From: Lates calcarifer
Taxonomy: Eukaryota > Chordata > Actinopteri > Centropomidae
DNA length: 64,000 nucleotides
Assembly: GCF_001640805.2 (NCBI RefSeq)
Contig: NC_066856.1
Span: 3,634,826-3,698,825 of the forward strand
Reading direction: 5' to 3'
In this document: in pieces, positions 1 to 13,662 of the stretch
Layout: each line of letters begins with the position of its first letter
Position numbering within the stretch: position 1 is the first letter of the stretch
Position numbers and translations under genes: made by a program
Notes under the pieces: model-generated
What the model saw: the letters and a program-made list of their open reading frames with translations, nothing else
What the model was told of the DNA's origin: nothing
The model's database searches: none

Positions 1-3000
1 TCAGTAAATATGTTTTTATTGCACCAGTTGTTGATCTTTCTTGTGTCTGTATAAATGTGATTGTGGGATGTGGTTTGTGATTTGCCACCACATGGTGTCT
101 CTGCGGTGCAACCCAGAAAGGTGTGAAGCACATCTCAGAGAACTGAAAGTGTAACCTCCTTCATTGCCATTCACAGGCAGTAATCAAAGAGAACACAAGG
201 AGTTAACTGGATGAAAACTCTATGTACTTATCTTCAGCTGTGACAAAGGAAAAGACAGGGGATAGTGGTGCTTTGTTTTTGACTCTCAAGTGTGATTTGG
301 GAACAGGATCCAGTTTCCCAGCCTGGTAGAAAACAGGTGCTCTTGCCAGTTGTTCTTTTGTCCCATTACACTTCTTGCAGATTGAAAGTGGAGCCAGCAC
401 CTGTTAACATTCCTCAGTGGTTGTGAAAGAAACAGAAATGCAAGAGAAAAAAGAGGAAACACTGTGGTGAAATACATGTTTAACACAAGGACTGAAAGAC
501 AATGAGCAACATTTCACAAATTCAATTCAAGAGAAATGGAGGAAGGGTTTGGTTTTTCCCTCTGTGCATAAAAACTCAAACCTATCAACTGAAAATGATG
601 CTAAAAATGTGAAGTGGTCACAGTAAATTTAACGTTTTCGAACTCCTGCAAGCAGCTCCAAGCTCTCTCCTGTTACTGCATCACAAACAGACTTGGATGT
701 GATTGGCTTGCCTCCGTAAATCATTACAGTCCTTTCAGTTAGTTTGCTTCACTTTTGCAGGAATGCATCAACTCAGCAGATTAACCAATTAGCAAAGCTG
801 CTGTTGTTGGCCACTCTATCCTATTAAAACTCTCTCTGAAAAATAATTCAAAAGTCAACATTTAAACTTAGTTTTTTCATGTTTTTACATTAAATTAAGA
901 GTTTAAATGTCTCAGCTGACTAACTACAGTCCCTGTAGCCTAAATAGTTTTTAGGGGATATTAAGATGGGGAGGACCATGGGTGTTGCTCAGCTCAGCTC
1001 TGGCCACAGCTGTGCACGGCTGTTGAAAGGCTCTGATGTCATGTATAATGGGAGTCCACAGGGATGCAGGAATGGAGGGATGAGGGAAGAGTGAGAAGGT
1101 GAAACCAGATCCCTGCCCTGTGCTGCGCTTTGCAGCGCCGTGCCGCTCACACTGTGGGCGAAGGTTAATGTGAAGCCACCTGCTGCATGTGTACTGCACG
1201 TCTGATACTGTCGCACAAACAAAAAGAATACATTGTGAACAGATAGTGTTTATTTTTTATTTCTTTACATTTTGTTCCATACAGAACTTCCTTAAAGCAC
1301 TTAAATAGAAATAAATTAAGTGTGTTAGGACTTACGCATGTGTGAGTACAGGAGGAAGCACGAGGAAGGAAGAAGGCTGACAGTTACAGTGACTTAATAC
1401 CATTTGATATTTCATGGCTGGGGGAATGTGGCGGCACTCCCTGCTTTATGGAGCTGGCCTGGATTATTTAGTTGGATGGAGTCCTGCCCAGAGCAACAGC
1501 TGAATGATGTCATGCAGCACACACACACACACACACACAAGCGTTTTCTGTCCGTCCACACAGTCGAGCTCTGGACTCGCAGTGTGTTGCAAGTGTTGTT
1601 CTGTGTGTTTGCTCTGCAGTTTTAGAATTGTTGTGGGTTTTTACAGAGTGGCTTGTTGGGTAATTGGGAAGGTGAGCAGAGAAAAGGTGGGTGGGGTTTA
1701 CTAATAAGAGCCTGGAGTCGAGTGGGGGGGGGGTTGCAGATGTGTGTGTGTGTGTGGAGAGCGAGGTGGGTGTTTTCAGGGGGCTCTTGGTTTGCTGGTA
1801 AGCTGACCTCACGGGGCATATGGTTGTGCAGATGTGTGGGTATGTGCCCGTGTTCATGTTTGTTTGTGCATGTGTGCTTGGTCTGCACAAATCAATGTCT
1901 GGCTTCACTCTTAATGGATAGAATCAGGTTCTCCCCTCCTTCCTGCTGTTCAGAAAGGAGCGTGTTAGCATGCGAGGCCCTCTCCTCTCTCCTCCATATA
2001 AGAACCTAAATATGGAAACAGTGATTGGAAATTGTTTAGACAATCTGAAATGGTTTATCCTGGGGCTGTGCACAGCTCGCAGATCAAAGCAGAGGAAACA
2101 TGAATCATAGAGAGTTTCTGTACGGAAACAAACCCTTCGCCTTTCTTCCCTTTGACACACACACTGGCACAAATAAGAATGTTAAGGAAAACAAAGAGAA
2201 AGAGGCAAAGACATGAGAGAAGAGGCTGCCTCTCTGAGTTCACTGGTACTGGTTTCTTTGTTTGATCATACTATATTTGACATTGTGTTGCCTGCGACTT
2301 CACTCCCACCAGTAAATTGTCTCACATTAATAAAGAGTACACAGTCACCCAGAGCCACAAACAACCCGTGGAGGAGAAGTGTCATGAGACAAAGCTCTTC
2401 AGAGATCGCCTTTCTTCTTCTTTTTAAACTCTTCACCTCGCCGTCTTTCCTTCATCAACTTCTTTCGCTCCTCTCCATAAAGACCAACTCCACATCTCTC
2501 CTGGGGAGCAGCATCTGTCACAGATTCTGCCTCCTCTGCTCAGCGATAACTGATCCACTGTCTAAAGAGCATTACTCTCCCCCCGGCCATCTCCGCTTAC
2601 CCTCTCCCAGGACAGGCCGGGAGAAATGGTGCACGGTGCAGATTGAAAAATGCCAAATGACAGCATTGTGCCCCCACAGACAATCCTCACCGGCCAAACT
2701 CTGACGTTTTTTGTTCTGTCTAACAATTTACCTAAATTCTTTCCCTCTCTGCTTGCTCTGTCATCGATTTGATAAAGATTTTAAACTAGACATAACCTTC
2801 TTTTCGTCTCTTATGTCTGATATATTTCCCTCATCCCTCTCCCAGTGGGGATGTGGTTCCAAGCAGAGGCCCTGAGGCCTCAGGTCAGTCTCTCTGATCA
2901 TCAGCTTTTAGTTGAAACAGCTGCAATTTAGATAGAAATGGGTACAGAGGAATTAACGAAACATAGAGATGTGTCTTTGTAAGTGTTTACATCCACTTAT

Positions 3001-6000
3001 GTAGATTTGAGCTTTAAAAATTGTAAATGGGAATGCCAGAAATAAAAAATAAATAAATATTGCCAACTAATAATTTTTAAAAAGTTGGTGCATCAGTCAA
3101 AACAAAATGCGACAGCGCAGTGGAAACTTAAATTCCACTGAAGCTTCCGCTCCTCTGCAGAGACGCAAATGCTGTTTTAGACAAACAGAAACGTTATTTC
3201 ATCATGTTTTCCACATCATTTTTGTTTGTTTGTGGTTTGACAGGGGGATTTTTGATTACATTACCTTGTTGCAGCCTCTTTTTCCACTGTGTCTTAATGG
3301 CGCACGATTGAAGTATTAGTTTCATCAGTTGTTTATCTCGAAGAACCGGCTCAGAATATTTGCATAGCAGCAGATGGAAGGGCCACATTCATTTGCATTT
3401 TCTCAGGATTCGCTCTGAAAATTCTGATCCAGTTTGTGCTAGACTGGGATGGAAACTTGACGACTGTTTGAAATAAAAATGAGGGCAGAAAATGCTAAAC
3501 ATGAGCATGAGGTGAGAGCTATCCACCATCCGCCTCTTGTACTCCAGTTCCTCAGTTTCCAGGCTTTTCTGATGGGCGCACCATTTTCGTCCTTGGTATT
3601 TCTATCTTTCTGCTTCTCCTGCTTCCTCTCCTCTCCTCTCCTCCCCTCCCCTCTCCTCACCTCTCCCCCTCTCCTTCCGTCAAACAGACAGGAGCGGCTG
3701 ACTCACTCGTTTCAGGGAAGTGAAGCTGCGTTGATGTCATCTTGACAGACAGAGCAGTCCAGTAAACACAGCAGGGATGGCGTCAGACCTCGGCGCATCA
3801 CTCTCGACTGACAGAGGTGCGAGGTGATGTCAGCGTGTGATGAAATCATAATGTGGGCACATCTTCCAGTGTGTAATGTCAGCATGGCCCTGGCATGACT
3901 GAGCATTATGGAACTATTTCACCCCCATTACTTTAAATGAAGGGGTGAAGTTTGGAAATAAATGATGTAAATATTTTTGCTCGTGTTTTTATCCATTACA
4001 CATGGTGAATTCCCATTGTCACTTTGCCCTGTTCATATTTTACTGTCTGGGAAACATCATGGAGAAGGCTTAGGAGACCTGGGATTTTAAAAATATCCTT
4101 TGGTTTTTTCTTAACATTAAGCTGTGATGACAAGAATATTTCCTAAATATAACCACAGTATAACCATAGTCTTGGTGTAGTTGAATGGTCAAGCAGAAAC
4201 CATTTTTGAAGAAAAAAACTGGAACCCTTGATTCCCACTTAAAGCTGCATTTTTTTTTTTTTCTTAAATGAAGAATTATGACCCCGCTCTGCAGGTCCCC
4301 TCAGTTCTACCAAGCATCTTTCAGCTTATTGTTTTGGTTTTACAGCCCAGAACCTCACTGTTTTGGTTCAGTGTCACTGCTCTCATCACTTCTACTGAGT
4401 GAACCATTTAGCAGATAGAGATGTAGTTCTCAGGAGTTGGTGGAGAAGAAAAGAGCTATAACAAGAGTGAACATTGTTTTAGTGGACAGAAAAATGAATT
4501 TCCAGCTGCTTGCTAATAACTTTAGAAGGCCATTATATGTCAGTGTTGTGTTCACAGCTTGTTGCTCTGCTCCCAAATGGCCAAAAATTGAAATACTTTA
4601 CTGTAACTAGTCTGACATATTAGGCAGGGCTGGACCCAAAACGTTTGTTATGCAAGGATGCACTACACTGAAATAAAGCATTAAGAACACTCGTTTACAA
4701 TGTCAAGAGAGCATGCTCTAATCAAGAACTTCCCCAAGGTGACACACACAGCACGAGTACAAGAGGTGTGTAGCCAGCCAAAATCACCAGAACTAAATGG
4801 AGGATTAGCCAAGCAGCTAACATCTGCTAACACTAACTTTAATGTGGGAGACTTTTATGTTTGGCCTAGATGCACAATTCTCACACATTGCTGCAGAGAC
4901 AATGGTTTGATTGCTGGTAACAGCAAACACAATTAGTTGTGTTTGCTGGTGAGAAGTCGGTGAGGGATCACATTCTTGTGGATGCATAAGTGACTCCTAC
5001 TGGTAAGCTACAGTTCTACAAGAGAAATGGCCCATTCCAAATTAGAAGAAAACAAGGACAAATACACAGAATAAAAGATATTGTTGTACAAGTTGTAGTT
5101 AATAACAATTTTAACTACAGTACTTGTTTTGGGAGTGATGCAGCATCTTCCAGTAAAGGTGAAATAAATCAAATATGGCTTCTGTGTGAATGAAGCGAGT
5201 AGGTGAATAATACACTTTACTGCTGAAATCAGGTTGCACCTCGTAGACAAGTCCTCTCTGTGATCTGTACCTCAGACCATATCGCGTGTCGCTTTAACTA
5301 TACCTCTGCGGATGGTTCATTTCATGGTCACTTGAACATACAAGGCATGCAGGATTTAGCGCCTGATTGTGTCACTTCCCATGTTGCTCAAGTGAAGCAG
5401 GTTGAGCTCTAACCGGCTTAGTGTGGAGAAGAATTTCTCCTTTGTGTCCACACGGCCGACGGCTCGCTGTGGCTGAGCCTCACGGAGTCTTGGCCCTGAC
5501 CCTGGGCAGGTGTGCAGACCTCCCCCACCTCATTCTCCCTGCGCTCACATGCTTATTCGCACACGTACTACACACACATACTGTACATACTCATAGAGGT
5601 TCTCAGGTTCCTCTGAAATGAGAGACTGGCAAAAGATCTATCAACAGAAAAATCAGGAGGTAATGACATACTTAACTTCCCGGTGTGTGTATGTGTGCAT
5701 GAGTGTTCACGTATGTGTGCTGGCACATTTATGTGTGTGCTCACTCATGTTCGCATGTGCACAAAATGCAGCAAGGGCAGCCCCCTCCCTCTCTCCCACC
5801 TCTCCCCAGCCACTCGGCAACTTTTGCCTCGCCTCATTTGCTTCTTGGTGAAAGGGCTGATTAAATATTTAAAGTATGGAGTACTTTCCCTTGGCATCAG
5901 GTGTAACTCACTCCTGTAATCTCAGATAGCCTGGTGCACGGCACAGTAATTATAGTTGAGTTAACCATGTGAGGCGGAGAGGGGCTACGACAGGCTTTGT

Positions 6001-9000
6001 TGTTTATGTCTGCTTACAAGTTTATAGACCTGTTTTCACTTTCACTTGCTCCTGTGTGCAGGCACGTTACCTTTTTGTATCCATTCTTGTAAGAATTATA
6101 TTGTTTTGTTATGAGATGTGTGACAGCATAATGGTTATGGAAAGACGGCGTTTAGTTTGTTTTTTGTTTCACCAAAACTAATATGTGAAATATCAGTGCA
6201 CCCTTTGAGAGTCTGAGTTATAACTATGGCTTTATTGATGGTAGATACATAATTTACTAATGCTTCACAGGTATAGTTAGATGCTATTAAGAGCCCTAGT
6301 CCTCATACTCAAGCAGGTAGAATTATTAAAATATGTTATCTGTCTGACCCATAGCATGCCCAGTTGCCCTATCAATACTCGAGAATATTGTACTTGTCTT
6401 TGCAAACGCAATATGGAGAAAACTAGTGGGCTGTGCAAAATGGAAAATCATCAAAACACGAAAAATACTGGGAAAGTGATTTGAGGAAAGATGTTAGAGT
6501 CAAAACCAGAGATAGAGAAATTGTGAAAAAAAAATGCAAGGCTGTTTGCTCACTTCATAAATGCAACTAATGGTAACTTGTTACTAAAGTGAAGCAGCAC
6601 AGAACACGGTTAATTCTGCTGTGTGTTATAGGATAGGCTGCGTGGAATGTGTTAAAATTAATTTCAACAAATTACAAGTTAGTTTGTTTGAACTTTTTTT
6701 TAAAGTGACAGTCCTGCAATACATGATTAAATGTTCATGGATTTCCCATGTCTGTCTTTCTGTGGGATAATAAGTCACTTATAAAGGCGCTTAGATGATC
6801 TTCTATGATCATCTTCTAAATGGAATATGGATTAGATTCTCTGCAGCCTTTTTGCAAAAGGAGAGTGGAAATTCTGAACTGAAGAGCAAGCTAACAAAAA
6901 AAGAAGTGTCATGGTGGAGGAGGATGAACACCTTTACCTAACCCTAACCCTACCTTTGTGACTCATCTTTAAAAATGACTTATTGATTATTAATAAAGCC
7001 AATAGTGACAACTTATAAACCATTTGTACAGGGTCTTTAATTAGAACATGGTAGAAGATTATGCTTATGAAACCCTTTCCAAACCTGTGGATAATAAGAA
7101 AAATGAATCATTATGGTTGATCAAAGCAAAGCTGCTTTTAGGAGACCCTGGCATTTACTAGACATTGACTTTTTTTTCTTGAGCAAATGAACTAATTCAA
7201 AATGTAAAAATGACAATTTAGAAAATCCTATAATCCAAAACAAAAAGTATGAAAAACTACAAGGCCCAGGTGAGTTACACAGCTATTTATAAGTATTTTT
7301 TACAAAAGTTATACCCTGTGCTGTGAAGCCTCGTGGACAGCCTCCTTTAATCTCTGAAAACAATACATTTCCAACTGTGAAGCGCAACCTAAGAGCCTTT
7401 AAAGGAAGAACAATAGATGGCAGTGTTAGGCACCTCCAAATGTCTGAGCCTAAGCTCTGCTGAACAGACAATTCAGGAGCTGTAAGAAAGTCACAGTGGG
7501 CGGCTGGTTGAACATCAAAGCATACAGTCACAAAGATACAGTGAAGAGGATCTATGCCTAAATGTCTGTTTTGTATGAGGAGTGAATTGTGACTTTAATC
7601 CATTTAGGTGCGTACCTCCTCCAAAAAAGATCCCTTGAATGTAAGATGAGTAATAAAGCGAAAGGAGCCACATCCATGCTTTACCTTAATCCCACACACT
7701 CTCATTTCTGTCACTAATCTGACAGATTTACACCCTTTTATTACCTGAATATGCCGCCCTCTACATTTTTCACCTCATGGAGAATCCTATTTGAAAATGT
7801 TTAAGTTGTAGGACCATTTCTTCATGGTTTCTGAGAACATGTTATCTCAGACAACAGCTGAATAGACTTTGTGGAAAAAAGGTGAAATGGTACCTCAAGT
7901 AACAGCAGAGGCCTTTTAACTTTTAAGTCCTGCCAGCTGTTGAGCTGCAATCCTAAATAAAGTTTCTTGGATACAGTTATTATTCCATCATGACTTGAAA
8001 TACAAGCCCCAGAATTATCCTTCAGAAGAGCTAATATAGTAAGTTTGGGAAAGATGACAGTAATAACCTGCTAATGCATGAGCATTACTGACTAAGGGAG
8101 AGTGACAAATTGCGGTTACTCATGTTGTGTTCATAAACCTATTCCTTCAGGCATTTAGGTTTAAATATTGCTTTATTTCCATTACAAAACATGGAAGGTC
8201 CCTCTCTCAGTTTCTGCTGTTCTTGTTCTGCAAACTGCTTTGTTAATCTGTAACGTTGCCAAGGATATTTATGAGTTTTTGGCTAGTGATGCATTCAAAT
8301 AAACAAACTCCCTCACTGTTTCCACAGCAGGGAGAGTGCAGCTCCGCAGTGTACTGTAATGATCAATGAGGGTTTCAATGTCTGAGTAAATGCAGGGCCT
8401 CGTCATGTTGAGCTGTGCCGTGAGGCCCCTCTGAAACATGGCTCGTGTCGTCGCATTTGGAAACACTCTAATTTCTTACATGTGTCTGTGAGGGTGTGAA
8501 TTCACAAACTCTGATTCTTGCTGGCTTGTCCGCTGCAGCTTTTATCATGTGGATTGATGAACTGATTTTAAAGGAATGAATCTGCCGAGCTGAGACGCTT
8601 CGGTGATGTAAGTGTTTGACTCTGGTTCTTTCCAGGGGGAACAATGAAGAAGCTCTCCTTCAACGTTTTAGTTTCACCCTGACTTTCTGCATCGCTTAAA
8701 ATGCACTCTGAGGTGTTTTTTTCACATGTGCTTCGAAATATGATAGAAAATCACTCAGGTTGTATTGAGTGGGCGGAGGTGAGTTTTCGTGAAACGGCTG
8801 TGTGAGAGGTGCTTGTTTTCCCACAAGTCTTCAGGGGATTCCCCTCTCCTTTCTCTGCTGTAAACCAGCATCACCGCACTGCTGATGGACGTCTCTGTTT
8901 GGCAGGTGCTCATATACTTGGCGCCTACTGTTGCCCACAGCGATGAGGCTGTCAGGGCAGAATGCCTTCCAAGAGTGCAGGGGAACATTATATTTCACAT

Positions 9001-9339
9001 TATCTCAGAACAATAGGTCATTTCCTGCTCGCTGCAGGCCAGAGAGGCTGATCGGGGGCTGCCAAGCTCCAGGAAGGGAGCACAGACTGCAGGAGAGGTT
9101 GGCGTCTAAAGGGGGGAACTGTAAGAAGTTGATGAATTGTTAGGTAGGTGGTTCCAGAGTGGGTGCAAGCTGAACTAACCTGCCAGTTAGTGTGAGCAAG
9201 AGCAGCCACAGAGTGTATTTCAGGTATGATTTGAACAGAAACACGTGTCCATAACTCAAGAGTTAGATTTTTTTTAGCCATGCTGAGGGCGGTGGTGGTG
9301 CTGCTGGTGGTTAAGGATAGGTGTGGGTCAGGGAGCTGT
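1..9339. other. Intergenic DNA downstream of znf438; no supported gene
   Basis: All open frames here are short and unlike known proteins. Simple-sequence tracts: (CA)n at about 1517-1540, (TG)n at about 1739-1757, a CTCTC-type pyrimidine tract at 3618-3680, a T run at 4250-4261, and degenerate (TG)n/(CA)n at 5565-5765. A two-copy TAACCC run sits at about 6938-6952. I see no tRNA, splice-supported exons or recognisable transposon ORF. Confidence 0.6.
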
Positions 9340-9600
9340 GTTGACTAGTCTGTCAATGAATCCACCACTTTGGTCCAGACTGAACTGTCCCAACATCTAC
9401 TGAATACATTAACATTTTATTTGGTACAGACCTCCATGGTACCCAGAGGACAAACCTTACTGACTTTGATATGACATTGACATTTGTGGTTTTGAGTGAA
9501 AAATTTTACACATATTGGATGGACTGGCATGAAATTTGTCCACATGCTCATGTTCCAGTTGGGATTAATTGTAATAACTTTGGTGATTGTTAACATTTAA
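9340..9600 (+). repeat. 5' part of a degenerate teleost interspersed repeat, interrupted at 9601
   Basis: The order CCACTTTGGTCCAGACTGAA, then ATGGTACCCAGAGGACAAACC, then TTTTGAGTGAAA, then TTGGATGGACTGGCATGAAA, then TTGTAATAACTTTGGTGATT is that of a repeat common in percomorph fish ('catgaaatttggtacagac', 'ggatgaattgtaataactttggtgat'). It carries no ORF, and its transposon class is not known to me. It resumes at about 9926 after another repeat. Confidence 0.55.
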
Positions 9601-9925
9601 TCTATCACAAATCAGAGGCCGGCTTGGCATTATGGTACTGTTGCATCACAGCAGGAAGTTTCCTGGTGCGAACCCTGGTTCACGTGGGGCTTATCTGTAC
9701 TGACCTTGCATGTTCTACCTGAGCCTTCATGGGTTCTCTGTGGAGGTTGACTGCTGACTCTAAATTGCCCGTGAATGGTTGTTTGTCTCTATGTGTCACC
9801 CCAGTGATAGACTGGCGGTCTGTCCAGGGTGTACCCCACCTCTCACCCAGTGTCAGCTGAGATTGGCTCCACCCGCCCTGCAATCCTTAAGGATAAGCGG
9901 TACAGATAGTAGATGGATGGATAGC
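9601..9925 (+). repeat. Teleost interspersed repeat with tRNA-like head and GGATGGATG-type tail, nested in another repeat
   Basis: The head GCATTATGGTACTGTTGCATCACAGCAGGAAG followed by GCGAACCCTGGTTC resembles a tRNA-derived A-box/B-box region. The body (GCATGTTCT, TGACTCTAAATTGCCCGTGAATGG, AGACTGGCGGTCTGTCCAGGGTGTACCCC) and the tail GGATAAGCGGTACAG...ATGGATGG match a very common fish repeat. It splits a second repeat, so it is the younger of the two. No clear target-site duplication was seen. A partial copy lies at 38155-38328. Confidence 0.6.
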
Positions 9926-10085
9926 ACTTTGAACATGGTAAATATTACCTTCTAAGCATCAGCATGTTAACATCAACTCTGTGGGCATATTAGCATGCTG
10001 AGATTAGCATTTAGCTCAAAGCACCATAGCGCCAAAGCGTAGCCTCACAGAGCTACTAGTGTGGCTGGCTGTAGACTCTAAGTGT
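9926..10085 (+). repeat. 3' part of the interrupted interspersed repeat (GTTAGCATGCT type)
   Basis: GAACATGGTAAATATTACCT, then AAGCATCAGCATGTTAACAT, then TAGCATGCTGAGATTAGCATTTAGCTCAAAGCACC, then CTCACAGAGCTACTAGTGTGGC is the 3' section of the family whose 5' section lies at 9340-9600. A second copy of this 3' section lies at 16210-16430. Confidence 0.55.
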
Positions 10086-11522
10086 TAAACAACTGCAATC
10101 AATTTTGCAGCAGCTGAGCAAGTTGGTAAATTTCACAGATTTCAACACACTGTGGTTACATGAAAAAACTAGGAGGTCAGTCGGGGTCACTGCTTTGCTC
10201 TCTACCCCACCTGGATCCATCCAACTATTTAGCGCGGGCGCCAAATGCTTTGCAACCTCTGGAAATACCTTTTCACTGAGTGCTCTTTTTCTCTCACTCA
10301 CCCCTTTCTTTGGGTTGCGTAACTGCTCTTGTGTTGTATTATTGAAACGTTTGGCTCTGATTAGTGCAGCAGATGAAACGGCTAAATGCTAATGTGTGAT
10401 TTCCCAGGGGGCCGCCCAGCTTCATGGGCTGCAGGTGTTTGCAGGGGAGGAGGTTTTTTAAAGCGCATCAATGCCAATTACGCCCAGCATTGTTTGTATT
10501 TTTTGTTACTCATCGGGGCAGGTAAACACTCCAGGTTTGCTTCCGAAGTATTTTCGAGGTGCCTGCGGATGCCTGGTACACTGGGTATTGAATCCCTCCT
10601 CCCCTTGCCCGTGAGTGTGAGCTGTTAAAATCAGTCAGGCATTAAATATGAGAAATGTTGGGAGCACCAGAACCTCTCCTTGGCTCTGCTCTAGCGAATA
10701 ACATGGTATTGATTATCTTGATGGACACAAACCCTCCCACATATCAGCCCTAGGTCACAGATCTATTGTTTTCTCCTCAGCAATATCTGTGATACCTGAG
10801 CATGTGTTTCAACAGCTGAGCATCACAGGTCTTAGGTCATTCTGCTTTGCATTTATGTTGAAAGATGTTCGTACAGCTCAGGCTCAGGAGGAGCGCTGAA
10901 GGCTTCCAGCTGTATGATATCCTGTGCGCAAACTCAGCTGCCTTTAGGATCATGTATTCAGGGTCCAAGATGAGTAACTCTCTTTTACTGTCCCGTTTCA
11001 CTCTGCCACTCCTCTTTTCAATCCCCCCATCTCCATCCTTCTGGGACAAACTGTTCTTTTTTTCTGCTGTGCTGAGCAGGCAGGCAGGCAGCAGTGCTGA
11101 GCCTCCCGGCTTCCCTTCTCTTCTCCTTCACTTAATTTTTTTCTACAGTACATCGCCGCAGATTTATCACCTTGCGCTGCTTTCTCCCAAAAGCGTTGGA
11201 AAAGAAGGGGAATTATTCCTGGGTCCTGACAGGGGGGCCTCAGGGTGGAGGTGGGGGAGGGGGGGGGTTGTTGTGAAGAAAGAAGGGAAGGAAGGAAGGG
11301 AAGTGGATGCTTGAGACGGGGTCTGAAAAATGTGACTCATGTAAATGCTGCTGAGGAGAAAAAGGGTGATGAGTATAATTGATTCTGACGACCGGAGTAG
11401 GATGGCGGTCTTCCCCAGGGGGGAGACGGTGAGCGGATCCCAGCCAGAGTCACCGCTGTGGGGGGAAGGTACAGGGGACGAGACAGAGATGGGGGTGTGG
11501 AGGATACCATTCTCTCTCTGTT

Positions 11523-11558
<36 letters not shown>

Positions 11559-13404
11559 TTGCCATGTAATCCATCACATCCTCTTCCCATCATGGCTTGG
11601 ACAAAATGCGCTGAATCCAGACCAGCACCACTCAGCCTACTCAATCTTTAGTTAACAGCAGAAGACGTTACATATGCGTGAGCTAATTAAGCTATCAAAT
11701 CACAGATTTCCCCACCTGTCTCTTTTTGTCTTAATTTAAGGTTGGAGCTAAAAGAAGCGATAGATTAAGTTGGGCCGTGGTGCTTGAATCAGAATCTCTC
11801 TTTCTCTTTCACAGAGTTCTGTGCAGCAGAACTCTCTTCTTCTTATTAGTCCACGCCTACGGCTCCTTGGAGCCAGACTAAATAAATAAATTACCGATTC
11901 AGATGCCTGCTTACATGCTAACCTCGTTAGCTTTTGCGCCACAGCAAACAGAAACCTCTTGTTTGTGTGTGTGTGTGTCTTGTATTGATGATTGTTATAT
12001 CTGTGTGTGTATGGTCCATTTGTCCTCCAGCAGGCCTGATTCATTAACCTTATGTGTAAGACTGCTCAGTAAATGTAGGTTACTGCTCAGGCAGACATAA
12101 TTCCCCAAAGGCAGAGAGCGGCATTAGCATCCAGTTATCTCGTCACATTCCCTGGAGCTAACATGACTCCAGAAAGATGCTCTCTGTCTCGTTTGAATTC
12201 TGCCGGACACCCACACACACTCATATGCTACCACACACACAGGTAGCAGAAATAGAAGCTGATGTGAGAGTAAAGGAATGAGGACAGGACAGAGATAAAA
12301 TAGGCCCATCATGACAGAATAAAGACAACTTTTCTTTCTGTGCTTTTCATCAGCTTCTGGAGGTTTTGTGCAGATGTTTAGAATTCAAAGTGAGCCGCAC
12401 ATGATTTTATTTACTCCTCAGTCAAGGAGTAACACAGGATCAGACAGAATCAGACCTTTATCCTACCAGATCCAAAGCCTTTACACTGAGTACATCGAGG
12501 CTCAGAGACTTTGAGTTATATGAGAGGAGAGGAGAGGATTGGAACAGATGGCAGGAGTCCCCCTGGGCGAACGGCGCCTACCCCACTGAACACTGGGAGC
12601 TCTTGACCATCTGGACCAAAAGCAACGAGCAGCATCCCCTTAGCGGATTCCCCATTGAAGAGATGTGGAAAAGGAGAGGCAGACTCACTCGAAGCAATGT
12701 CACCAACATACCGTCCATCAGCTCCATGCGAGAATGTGTCCCACATTCACACTGTAGGGTTGAGTGATTAGATCTGTTGCTCATCTTGTACAGGAATGAA
12801 TGACGCACATGCTGGGTTGGAGGGTGAAAATGCACTTGTCAACCCTTTCTACCTTTCAACCGCTGACTATTTCTGACATTTCACACTGTCTAGAAAATGC
12901 CCTTTTCTTAGATGCAGGGAGGGTGAAGATCTCTTTGATACTCTGTTCCACGTAAGCGCTTGCTGGAATTCTGAAGTTGCAGTGGTTGGTTAAACTTGCT
13001 CACCTGGCAGAAATTATGTCTCTACAAATCAAAAGCATGTTTTTGATTTGGTTTGATTAGTTGTGCTGTGTTCTCTCATGCTGAAGAGCATGGGACTATT
13101 GGAGTCAGACTGAAGATGGAACAGTGGAGAGGAGTATGTATTTGATGTGAACCAGTTACTGAGCACTTGGCACACAAAATCTAATCTTCATATGAAGGTT
13201 TCAGTGTTAAGGGGACTTACTTTACCATCCATCCATTCATGTTATCTCACTTGACATTAATTGTCATGACAAATTGTTGATAGAAAGTATTATCAGACTG
13301 ATTGGGTTTTTCAAGGAAAATGGTTTATCTGATTTTCCTTTACTGTCCATTGCTGGATCCAAGGGATCAGTACTGTCTTCTTTAGTATCTGCTTTTAATT
13401 ATGT
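10086..13404. other. Intergenic DNA; simple repeats and no supported gene
   Basis: This stretch contains a repeat-poor segment at 10385-10530 that looks enhancer-like (see findings), a G/A-rich tract at 11240-11300, a (TC)n(AC)n microsatellite at 11511-11558, and a (GAGAG)n stretch at 12522-12538. A minus-strand open frame at 12516-12746 has protein-like composition but matches nothing I know. Confidence 0.5.
11511..11558. repeat. (TC)n(AC)n compound microsatellite
   Basis: A TC dinucleotide tract passes directly into an AC tract, about 48 bp in total. Open frames on both strands here are by-products of the repeat. Confidence 0.9.
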
Positions 13405-13662
13405 ATTATTAGGGGTGGCTGTGTTTCGTAAAGCGAGTCACCCACTAATCAGGAAGGTCAGGGGCTTGATCCCCGGCTCCTCTGTGTGCTGAAGTATCTT
13501 TGAGTAAGATACCGAGCTCCAAATTGCCTCTGAATGTTGTGTGAATGGGTGTGCACTGGAGTGCTTTATATGCAGGACAAGTGCTGTGTGAATGGTGAAT
13601 GTGACCTGTAGTGGTCGATATGACTAGAAAAGCGCAATATAAGTGTAGTCCATTTATCCACA
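13405..13662 (+). repeat. tRNA-derived-looking SINE (plus orientation)
   Basis: The head GTAAAGCGAGTCACCCACTAATCAGGAAGGTCAGGGGCTTGATCCCCGGCTCC has a degenerate RNA polymerase III B box (GGCTTGATCCC, against GGTTCGANTCC). The body (GAAGTATCTTTGAGTAAGATACCGAGC, CCAAATTGCCTCTGAATG) and the tail GACTAGAAAAGCGCAATATAAGTGTAGTCCATTTA match a SINE-like family widespread in percomorph fish. It is old and diverged, and no target duplication could be assigned. Confidence 0.6.

Noticed and set aside
1510..1908. 132-codon minus-strand frame and partners
   Set aside because: It is generated by (CA)n and (TG)n tracts; runs of TH and CV are the hallmark.
6938..6952. Telomere-like TAACCCTAACCC
   Set aside because: There are only two and a half units. 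This is too short for an interstitial telomeric block and is expected by chance.
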